Shown piece by piece: positions 1-9,451 of a stretch of 64,000 nucleotides of DNA. The position numbers were made by a program, and so were the translations under genes. The stretch is from positions 17,187 to 81,186 of the forward strand of contig CAYVUV010000404.1 in assembly GCA_964455095.1 (NCBI GenBank), read 5' to 3'. Position 1 is the stretch's first letter. Every line of letters begins with the position of its first letter. The notes beneath the pieces are model-generated. The model saw nothing but the letters and a program-made list of their open reading frames with translations. It did no database searches and was not told the DNA's origin. This DNA comes from CAYVUV01 sp964455095 (GTDB lineage Bacteria; Desulfobacterota; Binatia; HRBIN30; CADEER01).

Positions 1-33
1 TCGGGGCGATTCAATATCGTTTCGACCGCCTCG

Positions 34-1296
34 TCATCTGCGCGGATGCAGCTTCACCGGCATGTGGCGCACGCCGGTGTGCTTGTTGCTGCGCGTCCAC
101 TCCACCGGGCCGGCGAGCGCGATGGAGTCGAAGCGGTCGAGCAAGGCGTCGAAGATCAGGCGCATCTCCAGCCGGGCCAGCGTCGCGCCGAGGCAGAAGT
201 GCGCGCCGTGGCCGAAGGCGAGGTGTGGGTTGGGCATGCGGCGAATATCGAACCTGAAGGGGTCGGCGAACACCTCTTCGTCGCGGTTGGCCGAAGCCCA
301 CCAGAGCGTGACCTTGTCGCCGGCGCGGATCGTCTGGCCGCGCACGGCGACGTCGCGCGTCGCGGTGCGACGGTTGTAGGGCGTCGACGACGCCCAGCGC
401 AGCATCTCCTCGACCGCGGCCGGCAGCAGCGTGCGATCGCTTTGCAGCGCGCGCCACTGGTCCGGGTGCTCGATCAACGCCTTCAGCCCGACCGCGATCG
501 AGTTGCGCGTCGTCTCGCTGCCGGCGGCAATGAGCAGGTTGAAGAACATCTGCAGCTCGAGGTCGGTGACCGATTCGCTGCCACCGTCATCGCCTTCGAT
601 GGAGCCGTGCACGACCGCGGACAGCATGTCGTCGGCGGGCGCCCGGCGCTTCTCGGCGATGAGCTCGCCGCCGTAGGCAAACATCGCCTGCGCGGCAGCG
701 AGCGTCTTGGCGCTCTGGCCGCCGAGGTCGCGGTCGTCGTAATCGAGCGTCGCGTTGGCCCACGCGAACAGGCGGTGGCGATCCGCCTGCGGCACGCCGA
801 GCAGTCGGGCAATCGCCTGCAGCGGCAGCTCGGCCGCGACGTCGACCAGGAAGTCGCAGCCACCGCGCGCGGCCACGCCGGCGAGGATCGCCGCGGTGCG
901 CTGGCGCAGATCCGCTTCCAGGGCCGCCAGCGCGCGCGGCGAGACGCTGGCCGTGACCAGCTTGCGGATGCGCTTGTGGCGCGGATCGTCCATCATGTTG
1001 AGCAGCACGCCGGCCGCGAAACCCAGCGGCAGATCCTCGATCAACGTGCCGCCGCCGTCGCGGCGACCGCCGGTGGCCGAGGAGAACACGGCCGCATCGG
1101 CGGCAGCGGCGGCGATGTCGGCGTGACGCGTCATCACCCAGAACCCCTCGCCGCCCGGCGTGTGCGGCGTCGGTGGGTGGAACCACACCGGGGCGGCATG
1201 GCGCAGCGCGGAAAACAGATCGTGCGGGAACCCGTTCGCGAAGCGATCGAGGTCGGTCAGGTCGATGGCGTCGAGGCTCTGTGTGCGATCGCTCAC
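34..1296 (-). CDS. Cytochrome P450 monooxygenase
   Basis: A 420-residue soluble bacterial P450 of normal length. The I-helix oxygen-binding motif AAGSETT, the K-helix ExxR (EEMLRW) and the haem-cysteine loop FGHGAHFCLG are all intact, so it should be an active haem-thiolate oxygenase. The stretch NRRTATRDV after the K-helix resembles bacterial P450s acting on terpenoid, steroid or fatty acid side chains (CYP124/125-like). That substrate guess is inference only. No ferredoxin or reductase gene lies beside it, so electrons must come from partners elsewhere. It is transcribed away from the receiver gene at 1509, across a gap of about 210 bp in which I see no clear operator. Confidence 0.93.
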   Translation of the reverse strand: MSDRTQSLDAIDLTDLDRFANGFPHDLFSALRHAAPVWFHPPTPHTPGGEGFWVMTRHADIAAAAADAAVFSSATGGRRDGGGTLIEDLPLGFAAGVLLNMMDDPRHKRIRKLVTASVSPRALAALEADLRQRTAAILAGVAARGGCDFLVDVAAELPLQAIARLLGVPQADRHRLFAWANATLDYDDRDLGGQSAKTLAAAQAMFAYGGELIAEKRRAPADDMLSAVVHGSIEGDDGGSESVTDLELQMFFNLLIAAGSETTRNSIAVGLKALIEHPDQWRALQSDRTLLPAAVEEMLRWASSTPYNRRTATRDVAVRGQTIRAGDKVTLWWASANRDEEVFADPFRFDIRRMPNPHLAFGHGAHFCLGATLARLEMRLIFDALLDRFDSIALAGPVEWTRSNKHTGVRHMPVKLHPRR

Positions 1297-1508
1297 TCCG
1301 GCTCCCGGTTCCCCACTGGTGGGCCTACGCTTTTGCGCAATATTTTCAACCCTTTGCGCTCATCCTCTTGCGGGTTCTTACACAACGACCTGCGCGGCAC
1401 GCCGTAACGACCCGGTGGCGCACGAGAAAGGGCGTGGCATGGTATCGGCTCACTTTTGCGGGCGTGGACTGCAGCAGGGACCTCCCTGGAGGAACCGGTA
1501 CATCGCCG

Positions 1509-1931
1509 ATGGAAGCTGACATGACCCCAACAGCCAGGCGCGAGGGAGCGCTCTTCGAGTTGAGCGTGTTGATCGTCGAGGACGACCAACCGAGCCGGGA
1601 GGCGCTCGAGTCCGTGCTCGCCGACCAGGGCGCCTGCGTCACCACGGCCGAAAGCGCCAGTCAGGCGATGGAATCCTACGAGTACGCGCGGCCGCGTATC
1701 ATTATCAGCGACATCGGTCTGGCGGGCGGCCCGGACGGCTGCGCGCTACTACGCCAGATTCGCGCCTCTGACGCCCGACGCGGCTGTGGGCGCACACCGG
1801 CCATCGCGGTCAGCGGTGGCGAGGACACCGAGGCGGCGGCGCGCGCCGCAGGCTTCGACGATTTCCTCTCCAAACCAGTCGACCTGCATCGTCTACTGGC
1901 CCGCATTCGGTCGCTCGCGCCGGCCGACTGA
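1509..1931 (+). CDS. Single-domain response regulator (CheY-like receiver)
   Basis: A 140-residue protein made almost entirely of one receiver domain. The acidic pocket is ED/D at residues 24-26, the predicted phospho-acceptor is Asp68 (IIISDIG) and the conserved Lys is 122 (FLSKPVD). There is no output domain, so it probably acts by protein-protein contact or as a phosphate relay. The frame is open further upstream, but that part does not look like protein. ATG 1509 is chosen; ATG 1521, with GGAAG just upstream, is an equally plausible start. The gene sits 62 bp before an NtrC-type regulator and may be co-transcribed with it. The nearest kinase is the hybrid kinase at 4544-6796 on the other strand. 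Confidence 0.85.
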   Translation: MEADMTPTARREGALFELSVLIVEDDQPSREALESVLADQGACVTTAESASQAMESYEYARPRIIISDIGLAGGPDGCALLRQIRASDARRGCGRTPAIAVSGGEDTEAAARAAGFDDFLSKPVDLHRLLARIRSLAPAD

Positions 1932-1993
1932 TTCGAACCCGCTCTGCTCTGCTTGTGCCGCGTCGCAACCCTGGCTAAGGGTCCAGGGGTCGT

Positions 1994-3352
1994 ATGGCAC
2001 ACGCATTGGTGGTCGAAGACGACCGCAGCTCGCTCGCCGCACTGAGCGAACTGATCGAGCACGAGGGGTTCGCCGTCGAAGGCGCCGCCTCGCTGCGCGA
2101 GGCGCGCGCCCGGCTGGCGGTGCAGCTGCCCGACCTGCTGGTCACCGACCTGATGTTGCCCGACGGCAGCGGCCTCGATCTGCTGAAGGACGTCGCCGGC
2201 GCCAAGACGCAGGTGGTGCTCGTCACCGGCCATGCCAGCGTCGAGACCGCGGTCGACGCGCTGCGCCAGGGCGCGGCGGACTATCTGACCAAGCCCGTCG
2301 ACATCCCGCGGCTGAAGGTCATCCTGGCCAATGTGGCGCGCACGCTCGAGCTGCGCGACGAGATCGGCGCATTGCGCGGCGAGTTGCGCAAGCTGGGCCG
2401 TTTCGGCCCGCTCGTGGGCGCGTCGCCGGCCATCGGCGAAGTCTACGATCTGATCGCGCGCGTCGCGCCAACCGATGCGACGGTGTTCGTCATCGGCGAG
2501 AGCGGGACCGGCAAGGAAATCGTCGCGCAGGCGGTGCATCAGCTCAGCCGCCGGCGCAAGGCGGCGTTCGTGCCGATCAACTGCGGCGCCGTCTCGCCGA
2601 GCCTGATCGAGAGCACGCTGTTCGGACACGAAAAGGGCAGCTTCACGGGCGCCGACCGGGCCCATCGCGGCTACTTCGAGCAAGCGTCGGGCGGCACGCT
2701 GTTTCTCGATGAAGTGACGGAGATGCCCATCGAGCTGCAGGTGAAGCTCCTGCGGGTGCTGGAAACCGGCCAGGTGGTGCGCATCGGGGCGGAGCGATCG
2801 CTCGACGTCGACGTGCGCGTCGTGGCAGCGACCAACCGCGTACCGGCCGAGGCGGTGGCCGAGGGGCGGTTGCGCGAGGACCTGTGGTACCGGCTGAACG
2901 TCTTCCCGATCACGTTGCCGCCGCTGCGCGAGCGCGGTGATGACATCGCTGTCCTGGCCGAGCACTTCCTGCAGGAGCTCAACACGGCACAGGATGCGCG
3001 CAAACGCTGGAGCGCGGCGGGGCTGCGACGGCTGGGAGAGCACACCTGGCCGGGCAACGTGCGCGAGTTGAAGAACCTGGTGCACCGCGCCTTCATCCTC
3101 GCCGACAACGAGATCACGCCGGCGAGCCTGCCGGGTGACTTTGGCGCGTCGGGAGGGGTCAGCGCCCCGGCCGCCGCCCATGACGCGCAGGCATTGCAGG
3201 TCCGCGTCGGCACCCCGGTCGCCGAAGTCGAAGAGCGCCTGATCATGGCCACGCTCGAGCAATGCGGCGGCAACAAGCAACGCGCCGCCGAAGTGCTGGG
3301 GATCAGCCTCAAGACGCTCTACAACCGTCTCGCGGCGTACAAAGACCACTGA
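1994..3352 (+). CDS. NtrC-family sigma-54-dependent response regulator
   Basis: A 452-residue three-domain activator. The N-terminal receiver has phospho-acceptor Asp52 (LLVTDLMLPDGSG). The AAA+ domain has Walker A GESGTGKE and Walker B GGTLFLDE. The sigma-54 contact loop reads GSFTGA, a conservative change from the usual GAFTGA. The Fis-type C-terminal helix-turn-helix includes NKQRAAEVLGISLKTLYNRL. It should bind enhancer sites and use ATP hydrolysis to open sigma-54 promoters. I found no convincing -24/-12 promoter close by, so its targets are unknown. It follows a lone receiver gene, and the hybrid kinase at 4544 could be a partner. Confidence 0.95.
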   Translation: MAHALVVEDDRSSLAALSELIEHEGFAVEGAASLREARARLAVQLPDLLVTDLMLPDGSGLDLLKDVAGAKTQVVLVTGHASVETAVDALRQGAADYLTKPVDIPRLKVILANVARTLELRDEIGALRGELRKLGRFGPLVGASPAIGEVYDLIARVAPTDATVFVIGESGTGKEIVAQAVHQLSRRRKAAFVPINCGAVSPSLIESTLFGHEKGSFTGADRAHRGYFEQASGGTLFLDEVTEMPIELQVKLLRVLETGQVVRIGAERSLDVDVRVVAATNRVPAEAVAEGRLREDLWYRLNVFPITLPPLRERGDDIAVLAEHFLQELNTAQDARKRWSAAGLRRLGEHTWPGNVRELKNLVHRAFILADNEITPASLPGDFGASGGVSAPAAAHDAQALQVRVGTPVAEVEERLIMATLEQCGGNKQRAAEVLGISLKTLYNRLAAYKDH

Positions 3353-3539
3353 GGTTGGCCGGGCGAGCCGGACCGCCGGCACCCTCCCCTCTTACTCCTC
3401 GCGCTTGTAAGAATTGCCCGCCGAACCCGTTCAGGCGAGGAAAAAGCCTGAATTTGTGGTGGCCGGCACATGGCCCGAAACTTTCTTTCCTTCCGGCGGA
3501 CTACGGAGCGGCGGTGATGGCCGCCAGAAGGAGAGCCCA

Positions 3540-3959
3540 ATGTTTCGACTCGCGAAGAAGACCTCCCACCTGCACCTCGAAGAGGACCACGACCAGCAAG
3601 AACACGATAGCGACGACACGTACCGCGCCCCCCTGGCACTGTTCGAATCCATCTCCAACGTCATCATTCACCCGGCCCAGTTCCAGGCGATCTGGGGCGG
3701 CCAGGCGACCAGCAACGAGCGCGCCCTGGCCGTAGCCGTGCTCGAGATCGCGTTGTCCGATCTGCGCCGTTACCGCCACGCCAAGCAGCGCGCCGGCCAG
3801 CGACTGTACATGGAAGCCTATCAGTGGGTGGCTTCAGACGACCGCGAGTGGCCGTACTCCTTCGTCAACCTGTGCGATGCGCTGAAGCTCTCGCCCGATG
3901 GGCTGCGCGAGCGCATGCTCGACGAAGAGCGCTTCCCAGCGGTTGCGCAGGCCGCGTAA
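3540..3959 (+). CDS. Small orphan protein, paralogue of the one at 40425
   Basis: A 139-residue protein of unknown function that matches no family I recognise. ATG 3540 follows an AAGGAG site at a normal distance. The N-terminus is very hydrophilic (HLEEDHDQQEHDSDD), with no signal peptide or membrane segment, so it should be cytoplasmic. The C-terminal half (residues about 60-130) resembles the protein at 40425-40850. Both have a helix with ALxVAVLExAL-like spacing, then QWxxxDD, then a YSFVNLC / FSFIRLC segment and a final helix with LxP. The end looks like a small DNA- or protein-binding helical unit. It lies downstream of the NtrC-type regulator. Confidence 0.75.
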   Translation: MFRLAKKTSHLHLEEDHDQQEHDSDDTYRAPLALFESISNVIIHPAQFQAIWGGQATSNERALAVAVLEIALSDLRRYRHAKQRAGQRLYMEAYQWVASDDREWPYSFVNLCDALKLSPDGLRERMLDEERFPAVAQAA

Positions 3960-3974
3960 AGGCGACTGGGACCG

Positions 3975-4469
3975 CTATCGCTTCTGCTCGCGCAGCTGCT
4001 GCTCGAGATCGCGCACGCGCTGACGCAGTCGCTCGACCTCGGCCGGCGTCGGCGCAACCGTGGGCGGCGGGTCCGTCGGTACAGCGACGAGCGTGGGAGA
4101 GGCGGGTGGCTGCGGCGCCCGCACGGCGATCGCGTCGGGCGTGCGCACGACGACTTCCGTGCGCTCGCGAAACCGCTGCACGTAACCGGTGGCGACGATC
4201 TGTTGCCCGGCGTAGTGCGGCCAGGTGGTGAACCAGGCCCGCAGCAGGACCACGGCGACATCGCGCCGCTCGGCATCGAAGAACAGACGGATGACCGCGC
4301 CGTCATCCTCCGCGACCGCGACGGTTCCGGCGACTGCGCATACCTTGTCGACGCAGGTGGACGCGGCGCGCCAGTCGATGGGATCCTGTGCGCGCGCCGC
4401 AGGCGCCTGGCTGAAGCACGTGAGCAGGATCGCACACGCGAGCAGCGGCCGCCGGGAACTGTCCTTCAT
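3975..4469 (-). CDS. Exported OB-fold-like protein with C-terminal coiled coil
   Basis: A 164-residue protein starting at ATG 4469 behind a GGGAGAAG site. It has a cleavable signal peptide (to about residue 27, ending ARAQ). The middle domain (about residues 30-110) contains VCAVAGTVAVAEDDGAVIRL and QQIVATGYVQRF. It has the alternating strand pattern of periplasmic OB-fold proteins. A Pro/Thr-rich linker leads to a charged C-terminal helix (VERLRQRVRDLEQQLREQ) likely to form a coiled coil. The two cysteines (CVDKVC) are spaced for a disulphide. Exact function is unknown. It lies downstream of, and in the same direction as, the hybrid kinase. Confidence 0.7.
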   Translation of the reverse strand: MKDSSRRPLLACAILLTCFSQAPAARAQDPIDWRAASTCVDKVCAVAGTVAVAEDDGAVIRLFFDAERRDVAVVLLRAWFTTWPHYAGQQIVATGYVQRFRERTEVVVRTPDAIAVRAPQPPASPTLVAVPTDPPPTVAPTPAEVERLRQRVRDLEQQLREQKR

Positions 4470-4543
4470 CGCGTCTTCTCCCGGCGCGCTCATACCACGT
4501 CGCGAAGCGAAGTGCGCGACAGACGGAAGGACGGCGCGGCGAA

Positions 4544-6796
4544 TCAGGCCCTGATCCCTCCGAACGCCGCCGTGGCTTTCGTCTCCACGCCGGCGGGCGG
4601 AGGGACCACGTCGCTGAGGACCTCGAAGAGCTCGCGGGGTTGGATGGGTTTGGCGACGTAGCCGTCCATGCCGGCCGCCAGGCAGCGCTCGCGGTCGCCC
4701 TTCATCGCGTGAGCGGTCATCGCCACGATCGGGATGTGAGCGCCTGTCGGAACCTCGGCGGCGCGGATGGCCGCCGTGGCTTCGAATCCGTCCATGACCG
4801 GCATCTGCACGTCCATGAGCACGACGTCGAAGAGCTCGCGGGCGACGGCGCTGAGCGCTTCGCGGCCGTTCTCGACCACCGTCACCGAGTGCCCGCGCTT
4901 CTCGAGCAGGCGCATGACGAGGCGCTGGTTGACGGGATTGTCCTCCGCGAGCAAAACGCGCAACTCGTTGCCCGCGCGGCGCGTGCTGGCCGGCAATGAC
5001 GCGACGGCTTCGGCTGGTTCGAGCAGCCGCGCGCGCGGCGCCACCTCGGCCAGGATCGCGGCCTGCAGCTCGTCGTGCTTGGGCGGCTTGCGCAGCTGCG
5101 CCGAGATTCCGAGCCCGCGGTAGTATGCCGCGTCGGCCAGCGGTTGGCCGGAAGTGAGCAGGATGATCGGCGGCTTGGCACCCCCGGGCGCAGCCGTGAT
5201 CCGCCGCGCCACCTTGGCGCCGTCCATCTCCGGCATCTCGCTGTCGAGGAGGATGAGTCCGAACGGGGCGCCGCGTGTTTGTGCCAGCTCGACCTCGGCC
5301 AGCGCCGCGGCACCGCTCGGCGCCACCACCGGCTGCGCGCCCCAGCGGCGCAGCAAGTCCTCGAGTACGCGCCGGCTGGTGGCGTTGTCGTCGACCACCA
5401 GCACGCGCAGGCCGGCGAGGCGCGCCTCGGACTCGGATGTCAGGCCGACCGAGGCAGCTGTCTGAGTGCCGAACCGCGCCGTGAAGTGAAACGCACTGCC
5501 CTTGCCCGGGGCGCTCTCCACCCAGATGTTGCCGCCCATCAGCTCGACCAGGCGGCGGGAGATGGTGAGGCCGAGCCCCGTGCCGCCGAAGGCGCGCGAC
5601 GTCGAGGTATCGGCCTGTTCGAAGGCGCGAAAGATCGCCGCCTGCTTGTCGGCCGGAATGCCGATGCCGGTATCGCGCACGGTGAAGTGCAGGACCACGG
5701 CGCCGGCGGTGTCGTCTCGCGGCAGCTCCGATGCGAGTAGATCCGCCGCGGCGCAGCGCACTTCCAGCACGACCTCGCCCCGGGCGGTGAACTTGATTGC
5801 ATTGCCGATCAGGTTGACGAGGATCTGATTCAGCCGCCCGACATCGCCGATCAAGGCATCCGGCACGTCGGGCGATACCTGCCACGCCAGCTCCAGGCCC
5901 TTCTGGTGGGCGCGCACCGCCTGCGCTCGGGTGGTGTCGCCGAGCGTGTCGCGCAAGGCGAGATCGACCGGAGCGATGTCGAGCTTGCCGGCTTCGATCT
6001 TCGAGAAATCGAGCACGTCGTTGATCACCGCCAGCAGTGAGTCCGCCGATCCCCGCACCATGTCCAGGTACTCGCGCTGCTCGGCGGTGAGCGGCGTATC
6101 GAGCGCGAGCTGCGTCATGCCGATGATGCCGTTCATCGGCGTGCGGATCTCGTGACTCATGTTGGCCAGGAACTCGCTCTTGGCCTGGTTCGCCGCTTCG
6201 GCCGTCGCGCGCGCCGCGTGCAGCTCGATCTCCACCCGCGTGCGCTCGGCGCGGTAGCGCTGGAACTCGCGCGCAACATACAGCGACGCGCCGAAAGCGG
6301 TGGCCGCGGCGAAGGCAGGAAAGCTCAGGATCTCGTCCAAGCTGCCGGTGACGGCGCGGATGTTCCAGAGGATCGCGAGTCCGGCCGCGCCCACCGCGAC
6401 TGCCTGCGGCCAGAGCCCCCATGGCAGCAACGTTGCCAGGGCCATCACCAGGATCGTGAACACCATCGGTGGGGTCGAGACATCGCCGGCGATGATCGCC
6501 CCTGCCGCCGTCGTGGCGCAGATCACGGCCACCCCCACCAGGGCGATCGCCACCACCGACTCCCGCCGGCGCTCGCCGCGCAGTGACCACGCCACCAGCG
6601 CCACCACGGCCAGCTCGACGAGCTTCAGCCCATAGAGGGGGAGCAGCATGTCGCGGCTCAGCCCCAACTCGGCGACACCGAATACCGCGATGCCGCCGAA
6701 CAGCACCCACAGACCAGCGCGCAGACGGGCCACGAGCAGGTCGTGGGCACGCGTTTCGACCGCGCGCTCGATTTCGTCTGTCGTCAGCGTTGCCAT
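4544..6796 (-). CDS. Hybrid sensor histidine kinase with two receiver domains
   Basis: A 750-residue membrane kinase, started at ATG 6796 (preceded by AGAAAGG). Residues about 30-190 hold six hydrophobic segments with no large extracellular loop, as in MASE-type integral sensors. A short coiled coil leads to a HisKA domain with the H-box SHEIRTPMNGIIG, then a HATPase domain with DTGIGIPAD and FGGTGLGLTISRRL. The first receiver domain (VLVVDDNATSRRVL, LLDSEMPEMDG) is followed by a second (LLAEDNPVNQRLV, LMDVQMPVMDG, VAKPIQ). There is no HPt domain, so a separate phosphotransfer protein is needed. The two regulators at 1509 and 1994 are candidate recipients by position only. Confidence 0.95.
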   Translation of the reverse strand: MATLTTDEIERAVETRAHDLLVARLRAGLWVLFGGIAVFGVAELGLSRDMLLPLYGLKLVELAVVALVAWSLRGERRRESVVAIALVGVAVICATTAAGAIIAGDVSTPPMVFTILVMALATLLPWGLWPQAVAVGAAGLAILWNIRAVTGSLDEILSFPAFAAATAFGASLYVAREFQRYRAERTRVEIELHAARATAEAANQAKSEFLANMSHEIRTPMNGIIGMTQLALDTPLTAEQREYLDMVRGSADSLLAVINDVLDFSKIEAGKLDIAPVDLALRDTLGDTTRAQAVRAHQKGLELAWQVSPDVPDALIGDVGRLNQILVNLIGNAIKFTARGEVVLEVRCAAADLLASELPRDDTAGAVVLHFTVRDTGIGIPADKQAAIFRAFEQADTSTSRAFGGTGLGLTISRRLVELMGGNIWVESAPGKGSAFHFTARFGTQTAASVGLTSESEARLAGLRVLVVDDNATSRRVLEDLLRRWGAQPVVAPSGAAALAEVELAQTRGAPFGLILLDSEMPEMDGAKVARRITAAPGGAKPPIILLTSGQPLADAAYYRGLGISAQLRKPPKHDELQAAILAEVAPRARLLEPAEAVASLPASTRRAGNELRVLLAEDNPVNQRLVMRLLEKRGHSVTVVENGREALSAVARELFDVVLMDVQMPVMDGFEATAAIRAAEVPTGAHIPIVAMTAHAMKGDRERCLAAGMDGYVAKPIQPRELFEVLSDVVPPPAGVETKATAAFGGIRA

Positions 6797-7089
6797 GGGA
6801 CCGGGCCTTTCTCTGTCGAACATCGATAAAATGAGCACCAATCATGCCACATGATTCATCACCGATCAGCGAGAGTGGCGCGTCGGCTGGTGCAGCGCGC
6901 GGCCCTGTCGCTTCCCAAGTTCGCACGAAACCGGCTCCGGGGTGACGCTCCGGCGACGGCCGCTTGCGCGCGACCCCGGATCTGGTCATGACAATGAGAC
7001 CGCCTTGAATTGTGAACCGGGGAAGAGTCGGGTCGGCCAGCGGTTTCGGCCTATCGGCGACGGCTCACCGGATGTTGAAGGAGCTCGTC

Positions 7090-9438
7090 ATGGTGCACCG
7101 AACTGCGCTCGGTCTTGTCCTCGCGGCCCTGCCGCTGCTGGCTGCCTGCAACGGCGGCGACGACGACGGACCGGCGCGCGCGCCGACCGCTACCGCGGTT
7201 GCGGCCACCGAGACGGTTGCGCCGACATCGACGCGCATCCCGTCTGCCACTGCGACCGCCACCGCGACGCGGACGGCCACGCCGACCGCGACGGCGACGC
7301 CGACCAACACGCCGGTGACGCTCGTTGGCGAGCTCAGCGCGACGGGCATCGGGCGTTACCTCGGCATCGAGCCGCCGGCGAAGCAGCAGAACGGGGACGT
7401 CGAAGAGTACGTGTATCCCGCCGACCCCAACGGGCCGATCTGCCTCGGTGGGACCCCGTTCCAGGTCAACGTGCGGCGCGGCACGTCGAACAACGTATTG
7501 CTCTACCTGCAGGGCGGGGGTGCGTGCTGGAACGCGGCAACCTGTTGGGGGACGCCGATTGCCAAAGCGACGTCGGAGTCGGGGATCGGCTCGGGTCTCG
7601 GCGCCCTGGACGGCGACAATCCCGCCAACCCGTTCGCCGACTGGACGGTCGTCTTCGGCTCGTACTGCGACGGCTCGGTGTGGTCGGGCGACAACGCGCT
7701 CCAGTACGGCGGCCGGCAGACGTATCACCACGGCCTGCAGAACCTCTCGGCCGCGGTCAGCCTCATGCAGCGCGAGTTCCCCAACCCCGATCAGATCATC
7801 GTCGCCGGCGAGAGCGCCGGCGGCTACGGCACGTTCGCGGGATACGCCGTGACGCGCCTGGCCTATCCGGACAAGCCGATCCTGGTGCTGAACGATTCCG
7901 GACCCGGGCTGCAGAATCCGGCCGATCCCGGGCCGGCGGCCGAGCGCGACGCCAACTGGAAGTACCGCGAGTCCATCCCGGCGAGTTGCGAGAGCTGCGG
8001 CGAGCAGATCACCTATCTCAGCGAGTGGGCGCTCGAACGCGACCCGACATTGCGCGTCGCCTACTTCAACTACCTGAGCGACCCGATCCTGATGTTCCTG
8101 CTGAACATTCCGGGCGACGGCTTCGAGACCCTGCTGCGCGAGGTCACCGACGGGATCCACGACCGCCAGCCGACCCGCTTCAAGCGCTTCCTCGCCCAGG
8201 GAGTCAGCCACACGCTCATGCAGTCGCCGAAGTTCTACGAACAGACCATCGACCTGACGACGGTGCGCGACTGGACGGCCGACTTCGTCAGCGACGGGCC
8301 GGCGTGGCAGGACCTGATCGAGGCGTTCAACCCGTTCAAGAAGGCCGGCTACACCAGCGCGACATATGCGCGCGACGACATGTGGTTGTGCCGGCCGGGG
8401 GCTGCCAACGACCAGTGTCTCACCAACAACATCGACGCCACCGCTATCCAACCCGATCTCTCGCTCGTCGTCGAACCGTACGCGCCGGCGGCACAGACGC
8501 CGCCGATCGACTGCTTCTACGTCTACCCCACGGTCGATCTCTCGCCGATCCCCGGCAACCACACCGACTTCTCCGACATCCACCCGATGCTCGACCCGCT
8601 GCTCAACCAGGCGTCGCGTTTCACGCGTACCTGCCGAGTCTTCGCCCCGCTCTACCGCCAGGTGACGATCGGCACCTTCCTCAACGACACGCCGGAGCGC
8701 CAGCAGTACTTCGACACCGCGTACGGTGACGTCGACGATGCGTTCAAGCACTACATGGCGCACGAGAACAACGGTCGCCCGTTCATCGTCATGGGCCACT
8801 CGCAGGGCACGGCCATGGCGACGCAGCTGCTGCAGCAGTACTTCGATGACGAACCACGGCTGCGCGCGCGCCTGGTGGCGGGGCTGCTGATCGGCGGCTC
8901 GGTGTACGTTCCCGACGGCGCCATCGTCGGGGGCAGCTTCGCGAACCTGCCGCTGTGCACCAATGCCGACGAAGTCGGGTGTATCATCGCCTACCGCACG
9001 TATGCCGACGGCTATCCGCCCGCTGCCGGCTCAAACGTCGTCGGCCCCGACGGGTTCGACACCGCGTGCACCAACCCCGCCGCGCTCGGCGGCGGCGCCG
9101 CGAACTTCAGCGAGACGTATCTGCCGCTGTTCGCCAACCAGGCGATCTTCGACGTCGGCGTCGTCCCCGACCCGCGCATCGAGACGCCCTTCGCGCTCTA
9201 CCGCGACCTCTACCGAGGTGAGTGCGTGCGCGACGACCAGAACCGCAGCTACCTGAAGATCAGTACGGCGCCCGGTGCCGGCGATCAGCGCCAGAACCTG
9301 ATCCCCTTCGACCACATCCTGTTCCTGCCCTCGTTCCTGGGCACCCACGTGCTCGACTACAACTTCCCCCTCGGCGAGCTCGTCGAGCTCGCCGAGCGCA
9401 AGTCGGCCGCCTTCCGCGCCGCCGGCACTGTGCCGTAA
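7090..9438 (+). CDS. Lipoprotein with two fused alpha/beta-hydrolase domains (pectinacetylesterase-like plus DUF3089-like)
   Basis: A 782-residue protein starting at ATG 7090 after an AAGGAG site. The signal peptide ends in the lipobox LAAC. A linker of Thr-Ala/Thr-Pro repeats covers residues about 40-75. The N-terminal half resembles pectinacetylesterase/notum-type hydrolases: LYLQGGGACWN forms the oxyanion region and GESAGGYG is the nucleophile elbow. The C-terminal half (from about residue 470) resembles DUF3089 lipase-like proteins, with CFYVYPTVDLS and its own nucleophile elbow GHSQGT. Both nucleophile serines are present, so two esterase active sites are likely in one secreted, membrane-anchored enzyme. 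Substrates are not deducible. It converges on the toxin gene at 9452. Confidence 0.85.
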   Translation: MVHRTALGLVLAALPLLAACNGGDDDGPARAPTATAVAATETVAPTSTRIPSATATATATRTATPTATATPTNTPVTLVGELSATGIGRYLGIEPPAKQQNGDVEEYVYPADPNGPICLGGTPFQVNVRRGTSNNVLLYLQGGGACWNAATCWGTPIAKATSESGIGSGLGALDGDNPANPFADWTVVFGSYCDGSVWSGDNALQYGGRQTYHHGLQNLSAAVSLMQREFPNPDQIIVAGESAGGYGTFAGYAVTRLAYPDKPILVLNDSGPGLQNPADPGPAAERDANWKYRESIPASCESCGEQITYLSEWALERDPTLRVAYFNYLSDPILMFLLNIPGDGFETLLREVTDGIHDRQPTRFKRFLAQGVSHTLMQSPKFYEQTIDLTTVRDWTADFVSDGPAWQDLIEAFNPFKKAGYTSATYARDDMWLCRPGAANDQCLTNNIDATAIQPDLSLVVEPYAPAAQTPPIDCFYVYPTVDLSPIPGNHTDFSDIHPMLDPLLNQASRFTRTCRVFAPLYRQVTIGTFLNDTPERQQYFDTAYGDVDDAFKHYMAHENNGRPFIVMGHSQGTAMATQLLQQYFDDEPRLRARLVAGLLIGGSVYVPDGAIVGGSFANLPLCTNADEVGCIIAYRTYADGYPPAAGSNVVGPDGFDTACTNPAALGGGAANFSETYLPLFANQAIFDVGVVPDPRIETPFALYRDLYRGECVRDDQNRSYLKISTAPGAGDQRQNLIPFDHILFLPSFLGTHVLDYNFPLGELVELAERKSAAFRAAGTVP

Positions 9439-9451
9439 GGAGGGAAACAGC

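Noticed and set aside
1297..1508. Possible sigma-54 promoter upstream of the receiver and NtrC-type genes
   Set aside because: Candidate GG and GC dinucleotides are not at the required 10-bp spacing, so no -24/-12 promoter can be supported.
4470..6989. A minus-strand open frame of about 840 codons overlapping the hybrid kinase
   Set aside because: It is the shifted-frame shadow of the kinase gene. Only its 3' end (3975-4469) is a real gene, with its own ATG and ribosome site.
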